A stretch of DNA of 64,000 bases from Mycolicibacterium neworleansense (GTDB lineage: Bacteria; Actinomycetota; Actinomycetes; Mycobacteriales; Mycobacteriaceae). Shown piece after piece: positions 24,995 through 33,567 of this stretch. The stretch lies in contig NZ_CWKH01000002.1 of the NCBI RefSeq assembly GCF_001245615.1, forward strand, positions 372,001 to 436,000. The letters are read 5' to 3'. Made by a program: the position numbers and the translations under genes. The notes below the pieces were generated by a model. The model did no database searches, was not told the DNA's origin, and was given only the letters and a program-made list of their open reading frames with translations. Within the stretch, counting starts at the first letter, position 1. Each line of letters opens with the position of its first letter.

Positions 24995-25882
24995 TCAGCC
25001 CTGGAAGACGCGGATCCAGTCGACCAACATCTCGGCCGGGTAGTTGCCGCCACTCGGATCGCGACCACCGGACCCACCGACGGCGATGTTGAACACCGGC
25101 ACCATCGTGTAGCCGGGGTCGTTGAAAGGCCAGTCCTGCAAGGAGTTTGCCGGGACCTCGAAGAAGGGTTCCATGCCCGGGGCATAGTCCTTCCAGAAGT
25201 ACATGCCCTGCGGCGTCCACGACATCCGCCAGGTGTGCCACCCGCTGTCGATCGGGTGCGGGTCGGTGGCGAAGGACTCACCGTCCAGGCGGGCGTGCAC
25301 CGTGGTGCCCGACGGCCAGTCACGGTTGCCGTACCACTCCACCAGGTCGACCTCGCCGCCACGGACGGGATCGTCGTTGAGAAGCCAGAACGCGGGCCAG
25401 GCACCGTCGGTCAGGCAGTTGAGCTTGACCCGGGCCTCCCAGGTGGTGCCGATACCGCCACGCCAGTTTCCGACGACCTTGGCGCTGGCGTACTTCTCCT
25501 GCACGGTGGTGCCCGGGCCGCGCGTCGCGCGGATCACCAGGTTGCCCTTGCCGTCCTGGAAAGCGTGTTCGGTGTCGGTGACGTAGCGGCCCATGTTGAA
25601 CGGCTTGTCCCACTCGACCGGGTTCTTGATGGTCTCGCGCTCCGGGATGAGGTGCCACCACGTCGGGTCCGGCGGCGACCCGGCCGGACCATTGAACTCA
25701 TCCTGGAACAGGAAGGTGGGCTGCGCCGCTGCGGCAGCCGGCGGGGTGGGCGCTCCGGGGGCCGGCGCAGGCGGGTTATCGCCAATAGCCGGGTCGGCGT
25801 TGGCCGTTCCGGCAGGCAATGCCGCCGCTGCGACCCCCAGACCCATCATGAACATCACACTGCGACGATCCATCTCAGGCAC
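24995..25882 (-). CDS. Exported glycoside hydrolase family 16 protein (beta-1,3-glucanase-like)
   Basis: 295 residues. N-terminal Tat-like signal (DRRSVMFMMGLGVAAAALPA), then a Pro/Ala linker, then a GH16 jelly-roll: FLFQDEFNGPAG at the start and the catalytic motif GGEVDLVEWYG with nucleophile and acid Glu and the central Asp. C-terminus MLVDWIRVFQG is typical of the family. It should cleave beta-1,3-linked glucans or related polysaccharides outside the cell; M. tuberculosis Rv0315 is the recalled counterpart. Start GTG 25882 with AAGG upstream; ATG 25873 is an equal alternative. It follows the cupin gene region on the opposite side of the terminator and is transcribed towards the phn operon. 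Confidence 0.88.
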   Translation of the reverse strand: MPEMDRRSVMFMMGLGVAAAALPAGTANADPAIGDNPPAPAPGAPTPPAAAAAQPTFLFQDEFNGPAGSPPDPTWWHLIPERETIKNPVEWDKPFNMGRYVTDTEHAFQDGKGNLVIRATRGPGTTVQEKYASAKVVGNWRGGIGTTWEARVKLNCLTDGAWPAFWLLNDDPVRGGEVDLVEWYGNRDWPSGTTVHARLDGESFATDPHPIDSGWHTWRMSWTPQGMYFWKDYAPGMEPFFEVPANSLQDWPFNDPGYTMVPVFNIAVGGSGGRDPSGGNYPAEMLVDWIRVFQG

Positions 25883-25960
25883 AGCAGAACCTTAACCGAA
25901 CTCTTACCAAGATTTCCGACCCCTGCCCAAAGTATCGCTATGCCAGATGTGTTTCTGCAG

Positions 25961-26410
25961 CTAGTGACACAGCGCAGGGGCGTCGTCGCGTACCGGTGCG
26001 TCGGCGGGAAGGGTGTAGGTCACCACGACATCGGCATCGGCCTCGCCGTCATTGGTCACCCGGTGCGGCACCCCGGCCGGAATGACCACCGCCTGGCCCG
26101 CGGTGTACTCGACCGGTGTGCAGTCGGCCGCGGTCTGCACCACCACCGCGCCCTCGTTGATCACCGATTGCTCCCACCCGGGATGGCTGTGCCAACCGCT
26201 GCCGGCTCCGGGCTTGAGCAACAGGCTCTGCACGTGCAGCGTGGTGGGCTGGCCGGTGGTCACCACCCAGATCGGGGCGGTGGTGGTGCCTTTGCCCAGA
26301 TCGGTGCGCACCACGTCGCCTTCGGCGGGGGTCGCCGAGGCCGGGGCGGCCAGCACACCCGCGGTGAACAAGGTCAGGGCGCCGCCGGCGACGGCATGGA
26401 TGCGGTTCAC
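25961..26410 (-). CDS. Secreted cupin-domain protein
   Basis: 149 residues with a Sec signal (about residues 1-27, ending APASA). The cupin barrel shows motif 1 GWHSHPGWEQSVINEG with two His and a Glu as metal ligands, and motif 2 AVVIPAGVPHRVTN. Small exported cupins of this type are common in actinobacteria and their role is unknown. It lies 48 nt downstream of nothing on the same strand except the Hsp70-like stop side; the order on the minus strand is Hsp70-like stop at 26459, then this gene starting at 26410, so cotranscription with it is possible. Confidence 0.8.
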   Translation of the reverse strand: MNRIHAVAGGALTLFTAGVLAAPASATPAEGDVVRTDLGKGTTTAPIWVVTTGQPTTLHVQSLLLKPGAGSGWHSHPGWEQSVINEGAVVVQTAADCTPVEYTAGQAVVIPAGVPHRVTNDGEADADVVVTYTLPADAPVRDDAPALCH

Positions 26411-26458
26411 AGTGCCTCCCGATTGTTGATCGAAAGGTAGCCTGCTCAGCCGCTTTCG

Positions 26459-28249
26459 TCACGGATAGGGCTGATACGGATACTGCGGCTGCTGCTGGTA
26501 CGGGTACTGAGGCTGCTGCGTCTCACCCCGGTTCGGCACCTGGATCGGGATCGGCACCGGGACGAACGGCACCGTGACGTAGGTCGTCGTCATCGGGTTC
26601 GTCGTGGTGGTGGTCGTCGTCGGCGTCGTCGTAGTGGTCGTCGTCGGCGGCGGCGTCGTTGTGGTTGTGGTCGTCGTGGTGGTGGTTGTGACCGGAGGCG
26701 GGGTGGTCGTCTGCGTGACGACGCGCGTCTCCGTCACCGGCGGGGGCGGCGCCCACACCCCCAACTCTATGGCTGGCCGGCGTTTGCGGGCCGGGGCCTC
26801 GACCGGGCTGGGCGCCACCTCCTGCGGAGGCAACGGCTTGGGTTCGGGCGGCTTCACCTCTGAACTCGGCGCGGTGCCGGTGGCACTGGTCAGTGCATAC
26901 GTCACCCCACCGATGGCGACCACGACCAGCGCCGCGGCCACCGCGAAAACCGTCAACGGCAACCGCTGCCAGCCCCCGCTCGGTTGTTCGATCGGACCAG
27001 TCGGGGGTACGTACTGCACGGCTGGACGCGCCGCGGTTTCGCTGCCGTAAGAGTCGACCAGGTCGGGCCCGGTGTAGGGCACCACGTCGTCACCGGCGTC
27101 GTCCTCGGACCAGGCCAGCGCACGGAACGTCGACGAGCCCTCGGAACCCTCTGCACCGGAAGGAATCCCGGCAGGTGGCACCACGGCCGCTACACCCAGG
27201 GTCGGCGCCATACCGGTCTGCGCATCGGCCTCGGCGAGGTACGCGGCGGACAAGGCGGCACCGATCGCGGCATCCAGTGCGGGCTGCGGAGTGGTCACCA
27301 CCACGGCTTGTGAGTGTGCTGAAAGCCGTTGGGTAACCAGTGGAATGCTGGCGCCGCCGCCGATGGTCACCACCGCGGATACGGCCGGCCAACTGATGCC
27401 GTTGCGTTCCAACGCTTTTTCCAGCGCATCGAGGGCGCCGGCAAGCGGAGCCTGCATCAGCGATTCGAGCTCGGTGCGGGTCACCCGCACAGTTGCGGCA
27501 TACCCGGGCAGTTCCACCACCAGATCGGTCGCGGTATCTGCCGACAACCGCTCCTTGGCTTGGCGGCACTCCTCACGTAGCCGGGTCAGCGACCCGACAG
27601 CCGCGGTGCCTGCCGGATCGATGCCGCCGGCCTGGGCGACGCCGTCGAGCACGTGCGCCAACAGAGCCTGATCGATCTGGTCCCCGGAGAAATCGGGATA
27701 GCGGGTGGTCTCGTCGATCGGCTCGAAGGCCGACGCCGCATCGGCCAGCGTGATGCTGGTACCGCCACCGCCGAAGTCCAGCAGGGCCACCACACCGGTG
27801 GGCGGCAGGCCGGGATTGGCACGCAGGGCGGCCAGGGAGGCGACCGCATCGGGAACGAGCCGGGGCGGCCTCCCGTCCCGAGAGAAACTCGGGTTGGTGC
27901 GCAGCGCATTGCGCAGGGCGCGCAGGGTAGGCGCTCCCCAATGCGCCGGGACTGCGATCGCCAGCTGATCCGACGGTCCGCCGGCCAGCTCCACCATCGC
28001 ATCGAGTGCCTCGACCAGCAGGGTGTCCGCGGGATACGACGCGCCGTCGGGCGCCACCAGGGGCACCGGATCGCCGACCCGCTCGACAAAACCGCTCAGG
28101 GTGACACCGGAACCGGATTCGGGCACGCCGACCTGCGGCGTCCGGTCGGTCGACAAGGTCAACACCGAACGCCGGCTGACAGGTTGATTGCCGACCCGCG
28201 CCGCAACCAAGTTGGTGGTCCCGATCGACAACCCCAACGGGCCGCTCAT
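26459..28249 (-). CDS. Membrane-anchored Hsp70-like ATPase with Thr/Pro-rich tail
   Basis: 596 residues from ATG 28249 (MSGPLGLSIGTTN). The N-terminal 370 residues are an Hsp70/actin-type ATPase: phosphate-1 LSIGTTNLVAA, phosphate-2 LLDFGGGGTSITL and adenosine motif TIGGGASIPLV. No Hsp70 substrate domain follows. One membrane helix (about residues 434-456, LTVFAVAAALVVVAIGGVTY) leads to an extracytoplasmic tail with a nearly pure Thr/Pro stretch and a Gln/Tyr/Pro-rich end. It matches the recalled M. tuberculosis Rv0312 type. It may couple cytoplasmic ATP use to the cell wall, but function is unknown. A GTG at 28261 is an alternative start. Confidence 0.82.
   Translation of the reverse strand: MSGPLGLSIGTTNLVAARVGNQPVSRRSVLTLSTDRTPQVGVPESGSGVTLSGFVERVGDPVPLVAPDGASYPADTLLVEALDAMVELAGGPSDQLAIAVPAHWGAPTLRALRNALRTNPSFSRDGRPPRLVPDAVASLAALRANPGLPPTGVVALLDFGGGGTSITLADAASAFEPIDETTRYPDFSGDQIDQALLAHVLDGVAQAGGIDPAGTAAVGSLTRLREECRQAKERLSADTATDLVVELPGYAATVRVTRTELESLMQAPLAGALDALEKALERNGISWPAVSAVVTIGGGASIPLVTQRLSAHSQAVVVTTPQPALDAAIGAALSAAYLAEADAQTGMAPTLGVAAVVPPAGIPSGAEGSEGSSTFRALAWSEDDAGDDVVPYTGPDLVDSYGSETAARPAVQYVPPTGPIEQPSGGWQRLPLTVFAVAAALVVVAIGGVTYALTSATGTAPSSEVKPPEPKPLPPQEVAPSPVEAPARKRRPAIELGVWAPPPPVTETRVVTQTTTPPPVTTTTTTTTTTTTPPPTTTTTTTPTTTTTTTNPMTTTYVTVPFVPVPIPIQVPNRGETQQPQYPYQQQPQYPYQPYP
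26594..26710 (-). repeat. Thr/Pro low-complexity codon repeat
   Basis: About 115 nt of near-continuous ACC/ACG codons (plus strand GTCGTCGTGGTGGT) inside the Hsp70-like gene, residues about 513-552. The encoded tract is a likely flexible or O-mannosylated wall spacer and a possible site of length variation. Confidence 0.75.
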
Positions 28250-28679
28250 AACGCACGCCACGATAGCCGCCGCGCGGCGCCGAGGCAGTCTGACACTCCG
28301 TGCGAGCCGCCGCCGAGCGCATTCCGCCAGTGCGGGTTTGACCTGATCAGCAACACCTATGCGACCCACAGGAACATCGATGGTCACTGTCGATAATGGC
28401 CGTAAAGCCCACGCGGCAACCATTTCGGCGTGTCTTCGCGGAAACGCCTTCCGCACCCTCAAAGCGGTTTTACCTCAACGCGTTTACGGCCGCGTAGATC
28501 TGCGCATGATCAAAAATATTGACCCACCACCGATTTCCCCGGCCACCGGACCGAGCAACACCGCCGACAAACACCAGACAGCTGGTGATCACCGCCGACG
28601 ATCAGCGCCGGCACCATTCGGCAACCGCGAAACCCCTCAACCGGCGTTTGACTTCGCAGCCTGCGGGTACAGCCACATC
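28250..28679. other. Divergent intergenic region
   Basis: 430 nt between the Hsp70-like gene (minus) and the FAD oxidoreductase (plus). Open frames run through it on both strands but carry no recognisable protein pattern. It must hold both promoters. A short AT-rich patch lies at about 28506-28521; I see no convincing operator or RNA. Confidence 0.45.
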
Positions 28680-30188
28680 ATGACGTCACTGTGGCTCGCC
28701 GACCGCCCGGAGCACCGAATATTTGCCACGCTTGCCGAGGAATCGGAGCGCAGTGCGGACGTCGTCGTGGTCGGCGCCGGCATCACCGGCCTGGTCACTG
28801 CGGTACTGCTGGCGCGCGCCGGGCGAGACGTCATGGTCCTGGAGGCACGCACCGCGGGAGCCGGCACGACCGGCAACACCACCGCCAAGATCAGCCTGCT
28901 GCAAGGCACCAGGATGACCGACATCGTGGCCAAGCATTCACCGCAGGTGGCCCGCCACTACGCCCAGGGCAATCTCGAAGGGCAGCAGTGGTTGATCGAC
29001 TACTGCGACGCCCGCGGGATCGGGCTGCAACGCGAGGCCGCCTACACATACGCCCAGTCACCCAACGGCGTCGCAAAAGCCAAGGAGGAGCTCCGGGCCT
29101 GCCGGGAAGCCGGCCTGGAGGTCGAATGGGCCGACGAGGCCGACGTACCCTTCCCGTTCCACGGCGGAGTCAGATTGGCCGACCAAGCCCAGTTCGACCC
29201 CATGCCATTTCTGGACAGCCTGATCGCCGAGCTGCACGAGCGCGAAGGCCGGCTGGTCGAAGGAGTCAGGGTGCAGCGCGTCAGCCACGATGGCGGCGCC
29301 CGACTCAAACTGCGGGTACAGACCAGTAGCGGCACCGAACTCGAGGTCCGCGCCAATCGGTGCGTACTGGCCACCGGTACCCCAATCCTCGATCGAGGCG
29401 GATTCTTCGCCCGGCTGTCTCCCCACCGCTCGTACTGCATGGCGTTCCGGGTGCCCGGCAATATCACGCGGGGCATGTACATCTCGACCGATTCCCCTAC
29501 CCGCTCAACACGTTCGGCTCCGACTTCCGACGGAGAGTTGCTCATCGTCGGCGGCGCCGGCCATCCGGTGGGACGCAAAAGCGACCCCGCCGCATCCGTC
29601 GACGAGCTGGCGTCGTGGACCAAGCTTCACTGGCCTGGTGCGGTCCAGACCCACTTCTGGTCGGCGCAGGACTATGCCCCCATCGACGCGCTTCCCTATG
29701 TCGGCCCGATCCTGCCGGGCCACGACGAGATCCTGGTGGCAACGGGTTTCGACAAATGGGGAATGACCAACGGGGTCGCCGCCGCACTGGCCTTGTCCGG
29801 CCGCGTCCTGGGCGGACGAATGGACTGGGCCGAGGCGTTCGCCAGTTGGAGTCCGCACGAGTTGTCGGGGATCGCCGCGGCGGTGCAGACCAACCTCACC
29901 GTCGGGTTGAACATGGCCAAGGGCTGGATCGCGCCCGCCACCCGCATCGGCGCCACCGCCACCGAGGACTGCGGCGTCGTGACCGGGCCACCGTGGCATC
30001 TGCAGGCACACAGCGTGGTCGACGGGGTCGAGCGCACGGTGTCGCCGGTGTGTCCCCACCTGGGCGGCATCGTGAATTGGAACGACGCCGACAAGTCGTG
30101 GGACTGCCCACTGCACGGGTCCCGCTTCGCTCCGGACGGCACGCTGATCGAGGGGCCGGCAACCCACGACCTCACGCCTTCGGGATAG
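28680..30188 (+). CDS. FAD-dependent oxidoreductase with C-terminal Rieske domain
   Basis: 502 residues from ATG 28680 (MTSLWLADRPEH). Residues about 25-400 are a DadA/glycine-oxidase-like FAD protein: ADVVVVGAGITGLVTAVLLA is the FAD-binding fold, with GTTGNTTAKIS next and a C-terminal FAD contact ATGFDKWGMTNGVAAA. The last 80 residues are a Rieske [2Fe-2S] domain with CPHLGG (Cys, His) and CPLHGSRF (Cys, His). This architecture is widespread in bacteria and its substrate is unresolved. The longer frame from 28359 adds an N-terminus with no family match, so it is rejected. An NTF2-like gene follows 29 nt later. Confidence 0.9.
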   Translation: MTSLWLADRPEHRIFATLAEESERSADVVVVGAGITGLVTAVLLARAGRDVMVLEARTAGAGTTGNTTAKISLLQGTRMTDIVAKHSPQVARHYAQGNLEGQQWLIDYCDARGIGLQREAAYTYAQSPNGVAKAKEELRACREAGLEVEWADEADVPFPFHGGVRLADQAQFDPMPFLDSLIAELHEREGRLVEGVRVQRVSHDGGARLKLRVQTSSGTELEVRANRCVLATGTPILDRGGFFARLSPHRSYCMAFRVPGNITRGMYISTDSPTRSTRSAPTSDGELLIVGGAGHPVGRKSDPAASVDELASWTKLHWPGAVQTHFWSAQDYAPIDALPYVGPILPGHDEILVATGFDKWGMTNGVAAALALSGRVLGGRMDWAEAFASWSPHELSGIAAAVQTNLTVGLNMAKGWIAPATRIGATATEDCGVVTGPPWHLQAHSVVDGVERTVSPVCPHLGGIVNWNDADKSWDCPLHGSRFAPDGTLIEGPATHDLTPSG

Positions 30189-30217
30189 CGCCACACCCGC
30201 TCGGCCGGTGTGCTCAA

Positions 30218-30685
30218 ATGTCGGGCATGGGTGACATCGACGACATCAAGCAAGTCAAGTACCGGTACCTGCGTGCCTTGGACACCAAGCACTGGGACGA
30301 GTTCGCCGACACCCTCACCGAGGACGTCGCGGGCGACTATGGGCAGTCCATGGGCCAGACCCTGCACTTCACCGACCGCGACTCGCTGGTCGATTACATG
30401 AAGAGCTCGTTGGGCCCGGAGGTGATCACCGAACATCGCGTCGCACACCCGGAGATCGAGGTGACCGGCGACGAGGCCACCGCCACCTGGTACCTGCAGG
30501 ACCGCGTGATCGTCGCGAGCATGAACTTCATGCTGTTCGGGTCGGCGTTCTATCACGACCGCTACCGGCGCACCGCCGATGGCTGGAAGATCAGCGCCAC
30601 CGGCTACGACCGCACCTACGATGCCACGCTGTCGCTGGAGGGGCTGAACTTCAAACTGGAACCCGGTGCCGCCCTGAATATCTGA
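30218..30685 (+). CDS. NTF2/SnoaL-like protein
   Basis: 155 residues with a SnoaL/NTF2-like alpha+beta cone fold: IKQVKYRYLRALDTKHWDEF at the start, DYGQSMGQTLHFTDRDSLVD, and TATWYLQDRVIVASMNFM followed by YRRTADGWKISA. Such proteins are isomerases, dehydratases or binding domains for small hydrophobic ligands; none can be chosen here. ATG 30218; ATG 30227 is an alternative. It follows the Rieske oxidoreductase by 29 nt and may work on the same pathway. Its end is 3 nt from the convergent L,D-transpeptidase-like gene. Confidence 0.82.
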   Translation: MSGMGDIDDIKQVKYRYLRALDTKHWDEFADTLTEDVAGDYGQSMGQTLHFTDRDSLVDYMKSSLGPEVITEHRVAHPEIEVTGDEATATWYLQDRVIVASMNFMLFGSAFYHDRYRRTADGWKISATGYDRTYDATLSLEGLNFKLEPGAALNI

Positions 30686-30688
30686 CGG

Positions 30689-31342
30689 CTATTTCGCGAC
30701 CGCGATCACCGCGCCGGGCCGGAGCCACTGCATGATCTTGACCAAGGTGGCGTCATCGATCGCGACGCAGCCGGCCGTGGGCCCGCCGTCGGTGGTGTGA
30801 ACGAAGAAAGCGCCACCGTTGCCGGGCACCCTGGCCTTGTTCACGCCCATCACCACAGCGTGTTTGTACTGGGGGATCTGCAGGTTCTCGGTCCCGCTGC
30901 TCGGGTCGGTGTTGAACGGGCACTGCGCCTTCGGGCACACCTGCATGGTGTTGTAGGTCGGGCTCTTCATGTCGCCGTCCCACCAGTGGTTGGGCCCCAC
31001 CTGCACATACTGCAGGCCGCCGCCGGGATTGGGTGCGGTGCCGAACGCGAAGTCGAGCGTGAAAACGCCCATGGGCGTCTTCATTTCACCATCGTGGGTC
31101 TGCGGAGCCATTCCGTTGGAGCCGATGTTCGCCGGAATCCCGGCGCCGATCGGCTGCCATCCGGCCGGCCCGCGCTGCCAGACATCCATCTTGGCCTTCG
31201 AACCGCCCACGCCCACAACCGAAATGACCTGGGTGGCGTTGCCGACCGACGAGGCGAACCAGGGCGGGTCAACGGCACCGGCTGTCGGCGCGCATGCCAA
31301 CGCCAGCACCCCGGCACACAGCACGGCGAGCAGTCGGCGCAT
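30689..31342 (-). CDS. Exported L,D-transpeptidase-like (YkuD-type) protein
   Basis: 217 residues from ATG 31342. Sec signal RRLLAVLCAGVLALACAPTAGA. The domain resembles the YkuD fold: TPMGVFTLDFAFG, and the catalytic region HTTDGGPTAGCVAIDD with His and Cys at the positions used in L,D-transpeptidases (usual form H-x-HGC). It probably acts on peptidoglycan cross-links or binds the wall; M. tuberculosis Rv0309 is a recalled counterpart. Longer upstream frames are not supported. It is divergent from the PAP2/kinase gene. Confidence 0.78.
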   Translation of the reverse strand: MRRLLAVLCAGVLALACAPTAGAVDPPWFASSVGNATQVISVVGVGGSKAKMDVWQRGPAGWQPIGAGIPANIGSNGMAPQTHDGEMKTPMGVFTLDFAFGTAPNPGGGLQYVQVGPNHWWDGDMKSPTYNTMQVCPKAQCPFNTDPSSGTENLQIPQYKHAVVMGVNKARVPGNGGAFFVHTTDGGPTAGCVAIDDATLVKIMQWLRPGAVIAVAK

Positions 31343-31420
31343 CCGTCCATCGTCGTCGGCGTCCCTCTCGGCCCGATAAAGCTTGGAGCACGATCCGGTC
31401 GCGACAGATACGTTGGCGGG

Positions 31421-32884
31421 ATGGACGTGCGCGCGATCGGCAAAGGACTGGGCACCTTGGACCGCGAGGTCTTCGAGGCGGTAGCCGAGTCGCCCAGCCC
31501 CCTGTTGGACTCCGTGATGCCCCGGCTGACCAGGGCCGCAGACCATTCCAAGCTGTGGTTCGCCATCGCCGCGGCGATGGGCGCACTGGGCAGCACGTCG
31601 GTGCGGCGCGGCGCCGCGCGCGGTGTGGTCAGCCTGGCCGTCACCAGCCTGGTGACCAACCAGGTGGCCAAGCGGATCTGGCGGCGCCCGCGGCCGGACC
31701 GCAGCGTGATCCCTCTGGCCCGACGGACCCGACGGGTCCCCACCTCACATTCCCTGCCCTCGGGCCACTCCGCGAGTGCGGCGGCGTTCGCGGTCGGCGT
31801 GGGCCTGGAATCGGCATCGATGGGCCTGCCGCTGGCGCTGCTGGCCGGCCTGGTGGGCCTGTCCCGGGTGGCCACGGGTGCGCACTATCCCGGCGACGTG
31901 TTCGCCGGATTCGGCATCGGCGCCGCGATCGCCGTCCTCGGCGCCCGCGTCGTACCCACCATCCCGGCGGCCACCCTGCCGAAGTCCGATCCGCTGCGAT
32001 TCCGCACCGAGCCGCGGCCGGAGGGCGAAGGCGTCACCCTGGTGATCAACCCGGCCTCCGGCGATGGCACCGGGGCACGCATCATCGATGACGTCCGAAA
32101 GGCCCTGCCGCGCACCGAGATCGTCGAGCTCGGCGCTGACGATGACATCGAGGCGGTCTTGCGGGCGACGGCCGCACGCACCGAAGTGCTCGCGGTGGGC
32201 GGCGGCGACGGCACCGTGGCGTGCGCGGCAGGCATCGCCGTCGAGGCCGGTGTGCCCCTCGCGGTCTTTCCCGGCGGGACGTTCAACCACTTCGCCAAGG
32301 ACATCGGCTGCGATTCGGTGGCCCGGACCGTCAAGGCGATCACCGACGGCACCGCGGCCTACGTCGACCTGGTGTGCCTCAACGAGGAACACATGGTGAT
32401 CAACACCGCCAGCATCGGCGCCTACCCCAAGTACGTCCGCACGCGCGAGCGGCTCGAGCACCGGATGGGCAAGCGGTTGGCCGGGATGTACGCGCTGTAC
32501 CTCACGCTGCGCCGGGAAGCGCCGGTCCGGATCAGCTACGACGACAAGACACTTGAGACAGAGTTGTTCTTCCTGGGCAATTCCACGTATTTCCCGTCCG
32601 GATTCGCACCGTCGCAGCGTCCGCGTCTAGACGACGGCCTGATCGACGTGCGGATCCTGGAGACCGGGCGACGGTTCAGCCGGCTGCGCATCGCGACGGC
32701 CGTGGTGCTGGGCCGGCTGGAACGCAGTCCGCTCTACCACGAGCTGCAGGTGCCGGAGTTCCGGTTCGTCGCGGTCGACGGCCCCACCACCGTGGCCCAT
32801 GACGGAGAGCTCGGCGAAGCGCTCAGCGAGGCCAGCTTCAGTGTGCGTTACCGGGCGCTGCCGGTGTTTCGTCCGCTGCCGTGA
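31421..32884 (+). CDS. Bifunctional PAP2 phosphatase / diacylglycerol kinase-like protein
   Basis: 487 residues. Residues about 1-190 form a PAP2 acid phosphatase with membrane helices and all three motifs: KRIWRRPRP, PSGHSAS and SRVATGAHYPGDV. Residues about 200-487 are a DAGK/sphingosine-kinase-type catalytic domain with TLVINPASGDG and the ATP-site VGGGDGTV. The fusion could dephosphorylate and rephosphorylate lipid or polyprenyl phosphates in the same membrane. ATG 31421. Its 3' end overlaps the convergent PAP2 gene by 47 nt, so both proteins are encoded on opposite strands there. Confidence 0.92.
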   Translation: MDVRAIGKGLGTLDREVFEAVAESPSPLLDSVMPRLTRAADHSKLWFAIAAAMGALGSTSVRRGAARGVVSLAVTSLVTNQVAKRIWRRPRPDRSVIPLARRTRRVPTSHSLPSGHSASAAAFAVGVGLESASMGLPLALLAGLVGLSRVATGAHYPGDVFAGFGIGAAIAVLGARVVPTIPAATLPKSDPLRFRTEPRPEGEGVTLVINPASGDGTGARIIDDVRKALPRTEIVELGADDDIEAVLRATAARTEVLAVGGGDGTVACAAGIAVEAGVPLAVFPGGTFNHFAKDIGCDSVARTVKAITDGTAAYVDLVCLNEEHMVINTASIGAYPKYVRTRERLEHRMGKRLAGMYALYLTLRREAPVRISYDDKTLETELFFLGNSTYFPSGFAPSQRPRLDDGLIDVRILETGRRFSRLRIATAVVLGRLERSPLYHELQVPEFRFVAVDGPTTVAHDGELGEALSEASFSVRYRALPVFRPLP

Positions 32885-33509
32885 CCGTCGGATACGGCGG
32901 GCACAGCAGGTAGACCGCCACGAACCAGGCATAGCCCAGCGCCCACCCGGCCACCACGTCAGACGGATGGTGGACGTTGAGCACCACCCGGCCCACCCCG
33001 ATCGCGATGATGACGAGCACGCCGGCGGCCAACCACCAGCTCCGGAGTCGTGGCTGCAGCGTCGGCCAGGCCAGGGCCAACAGGGCCAGCACCGACACCA
33101 TCACACCCAGCGCATGCCCGGAGGGAAATGAGGTGGAGGCCGCATGGACCATTGCGGTGGCCGGACGCGGACGCTCCACCAGGAACTTGGCCAGCTCGGT
33201 TGTCACCGCGCTGAGCTCGATGGTCAACAGCAGGAACAGCACGATGCGCCGTCGTCCTCGCCGCAGCGCGACAACGATCAGCACCAGGGCCAGCAACCGG
33301 AAAGCAAACGGGCCGAGCACCGTGCAGAACACGTCCCAGGCCGTCACCCAGCCGGGGTGCGCCATGCCGAACCGGTAGGGGCCCGCCAACCCGTCCGCAT
33401 CGAGGTCGGCCAGCCACGTCCACTGCGCCTCGTAACCGATCCACAGCGCCGCGTACAGCACGAGGGCCAGGCCGCCGGTCACGATCAGCCATCTGGCACG
33501 CGAATTCAC
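32838..33509 (-). CDS. PAP2-family membrane phosphatase
   Basis: 223 residues from GTG 33509 (VNSRARWLIV). About six membrane helices and the PAP2 motifs KFLVERPRP, TSFPSGHALG and GRVVLNVHHPSDV. Likely a phosphatase of isoprenoid or lipid phosphates with the active site outside the membrane. It overlaps the convergent PAP2/kinase gene by 47 nt at its 3' end. The longer upstream frame runs into the divergent gene at 33568 and is rejected. Similar to the recalled M. tuberculosis Rv0308. Confidence 0.9.
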   Translation of the reverse strand: MNSRARWLIVTGGLALVLYAALWIGYEAQWTWLADLDADGLAGPYRFGMAHPGWVTAWDVFCTVLGPFAFRLLALVLIVVALRRGRRRIVLFLLLTIELSAVTTELAKFLVERPRPATAMVHAASTSFPSGHALGVMVSVLALLALAWPTLQPRLRSWWLAAGVLVIIAIGVGRVVLNVHHPSDVVAGWALGYAWFVAVYLLCPPYPTVTAADETPAAPGNAH

Positions 33510-33567
33510 GAGATCATCTCTACCAGCTCCAACCGATTTGCCATGTTTGCGCGCTACCGTCGAGGAC

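Noticed and set aside
28359..28679. N-terminal extension of the FAD-Rieske protein
   Set aside because: The added 107 residues have no fold pattern; the FAD domain begins normally shortly after ATG 28680.
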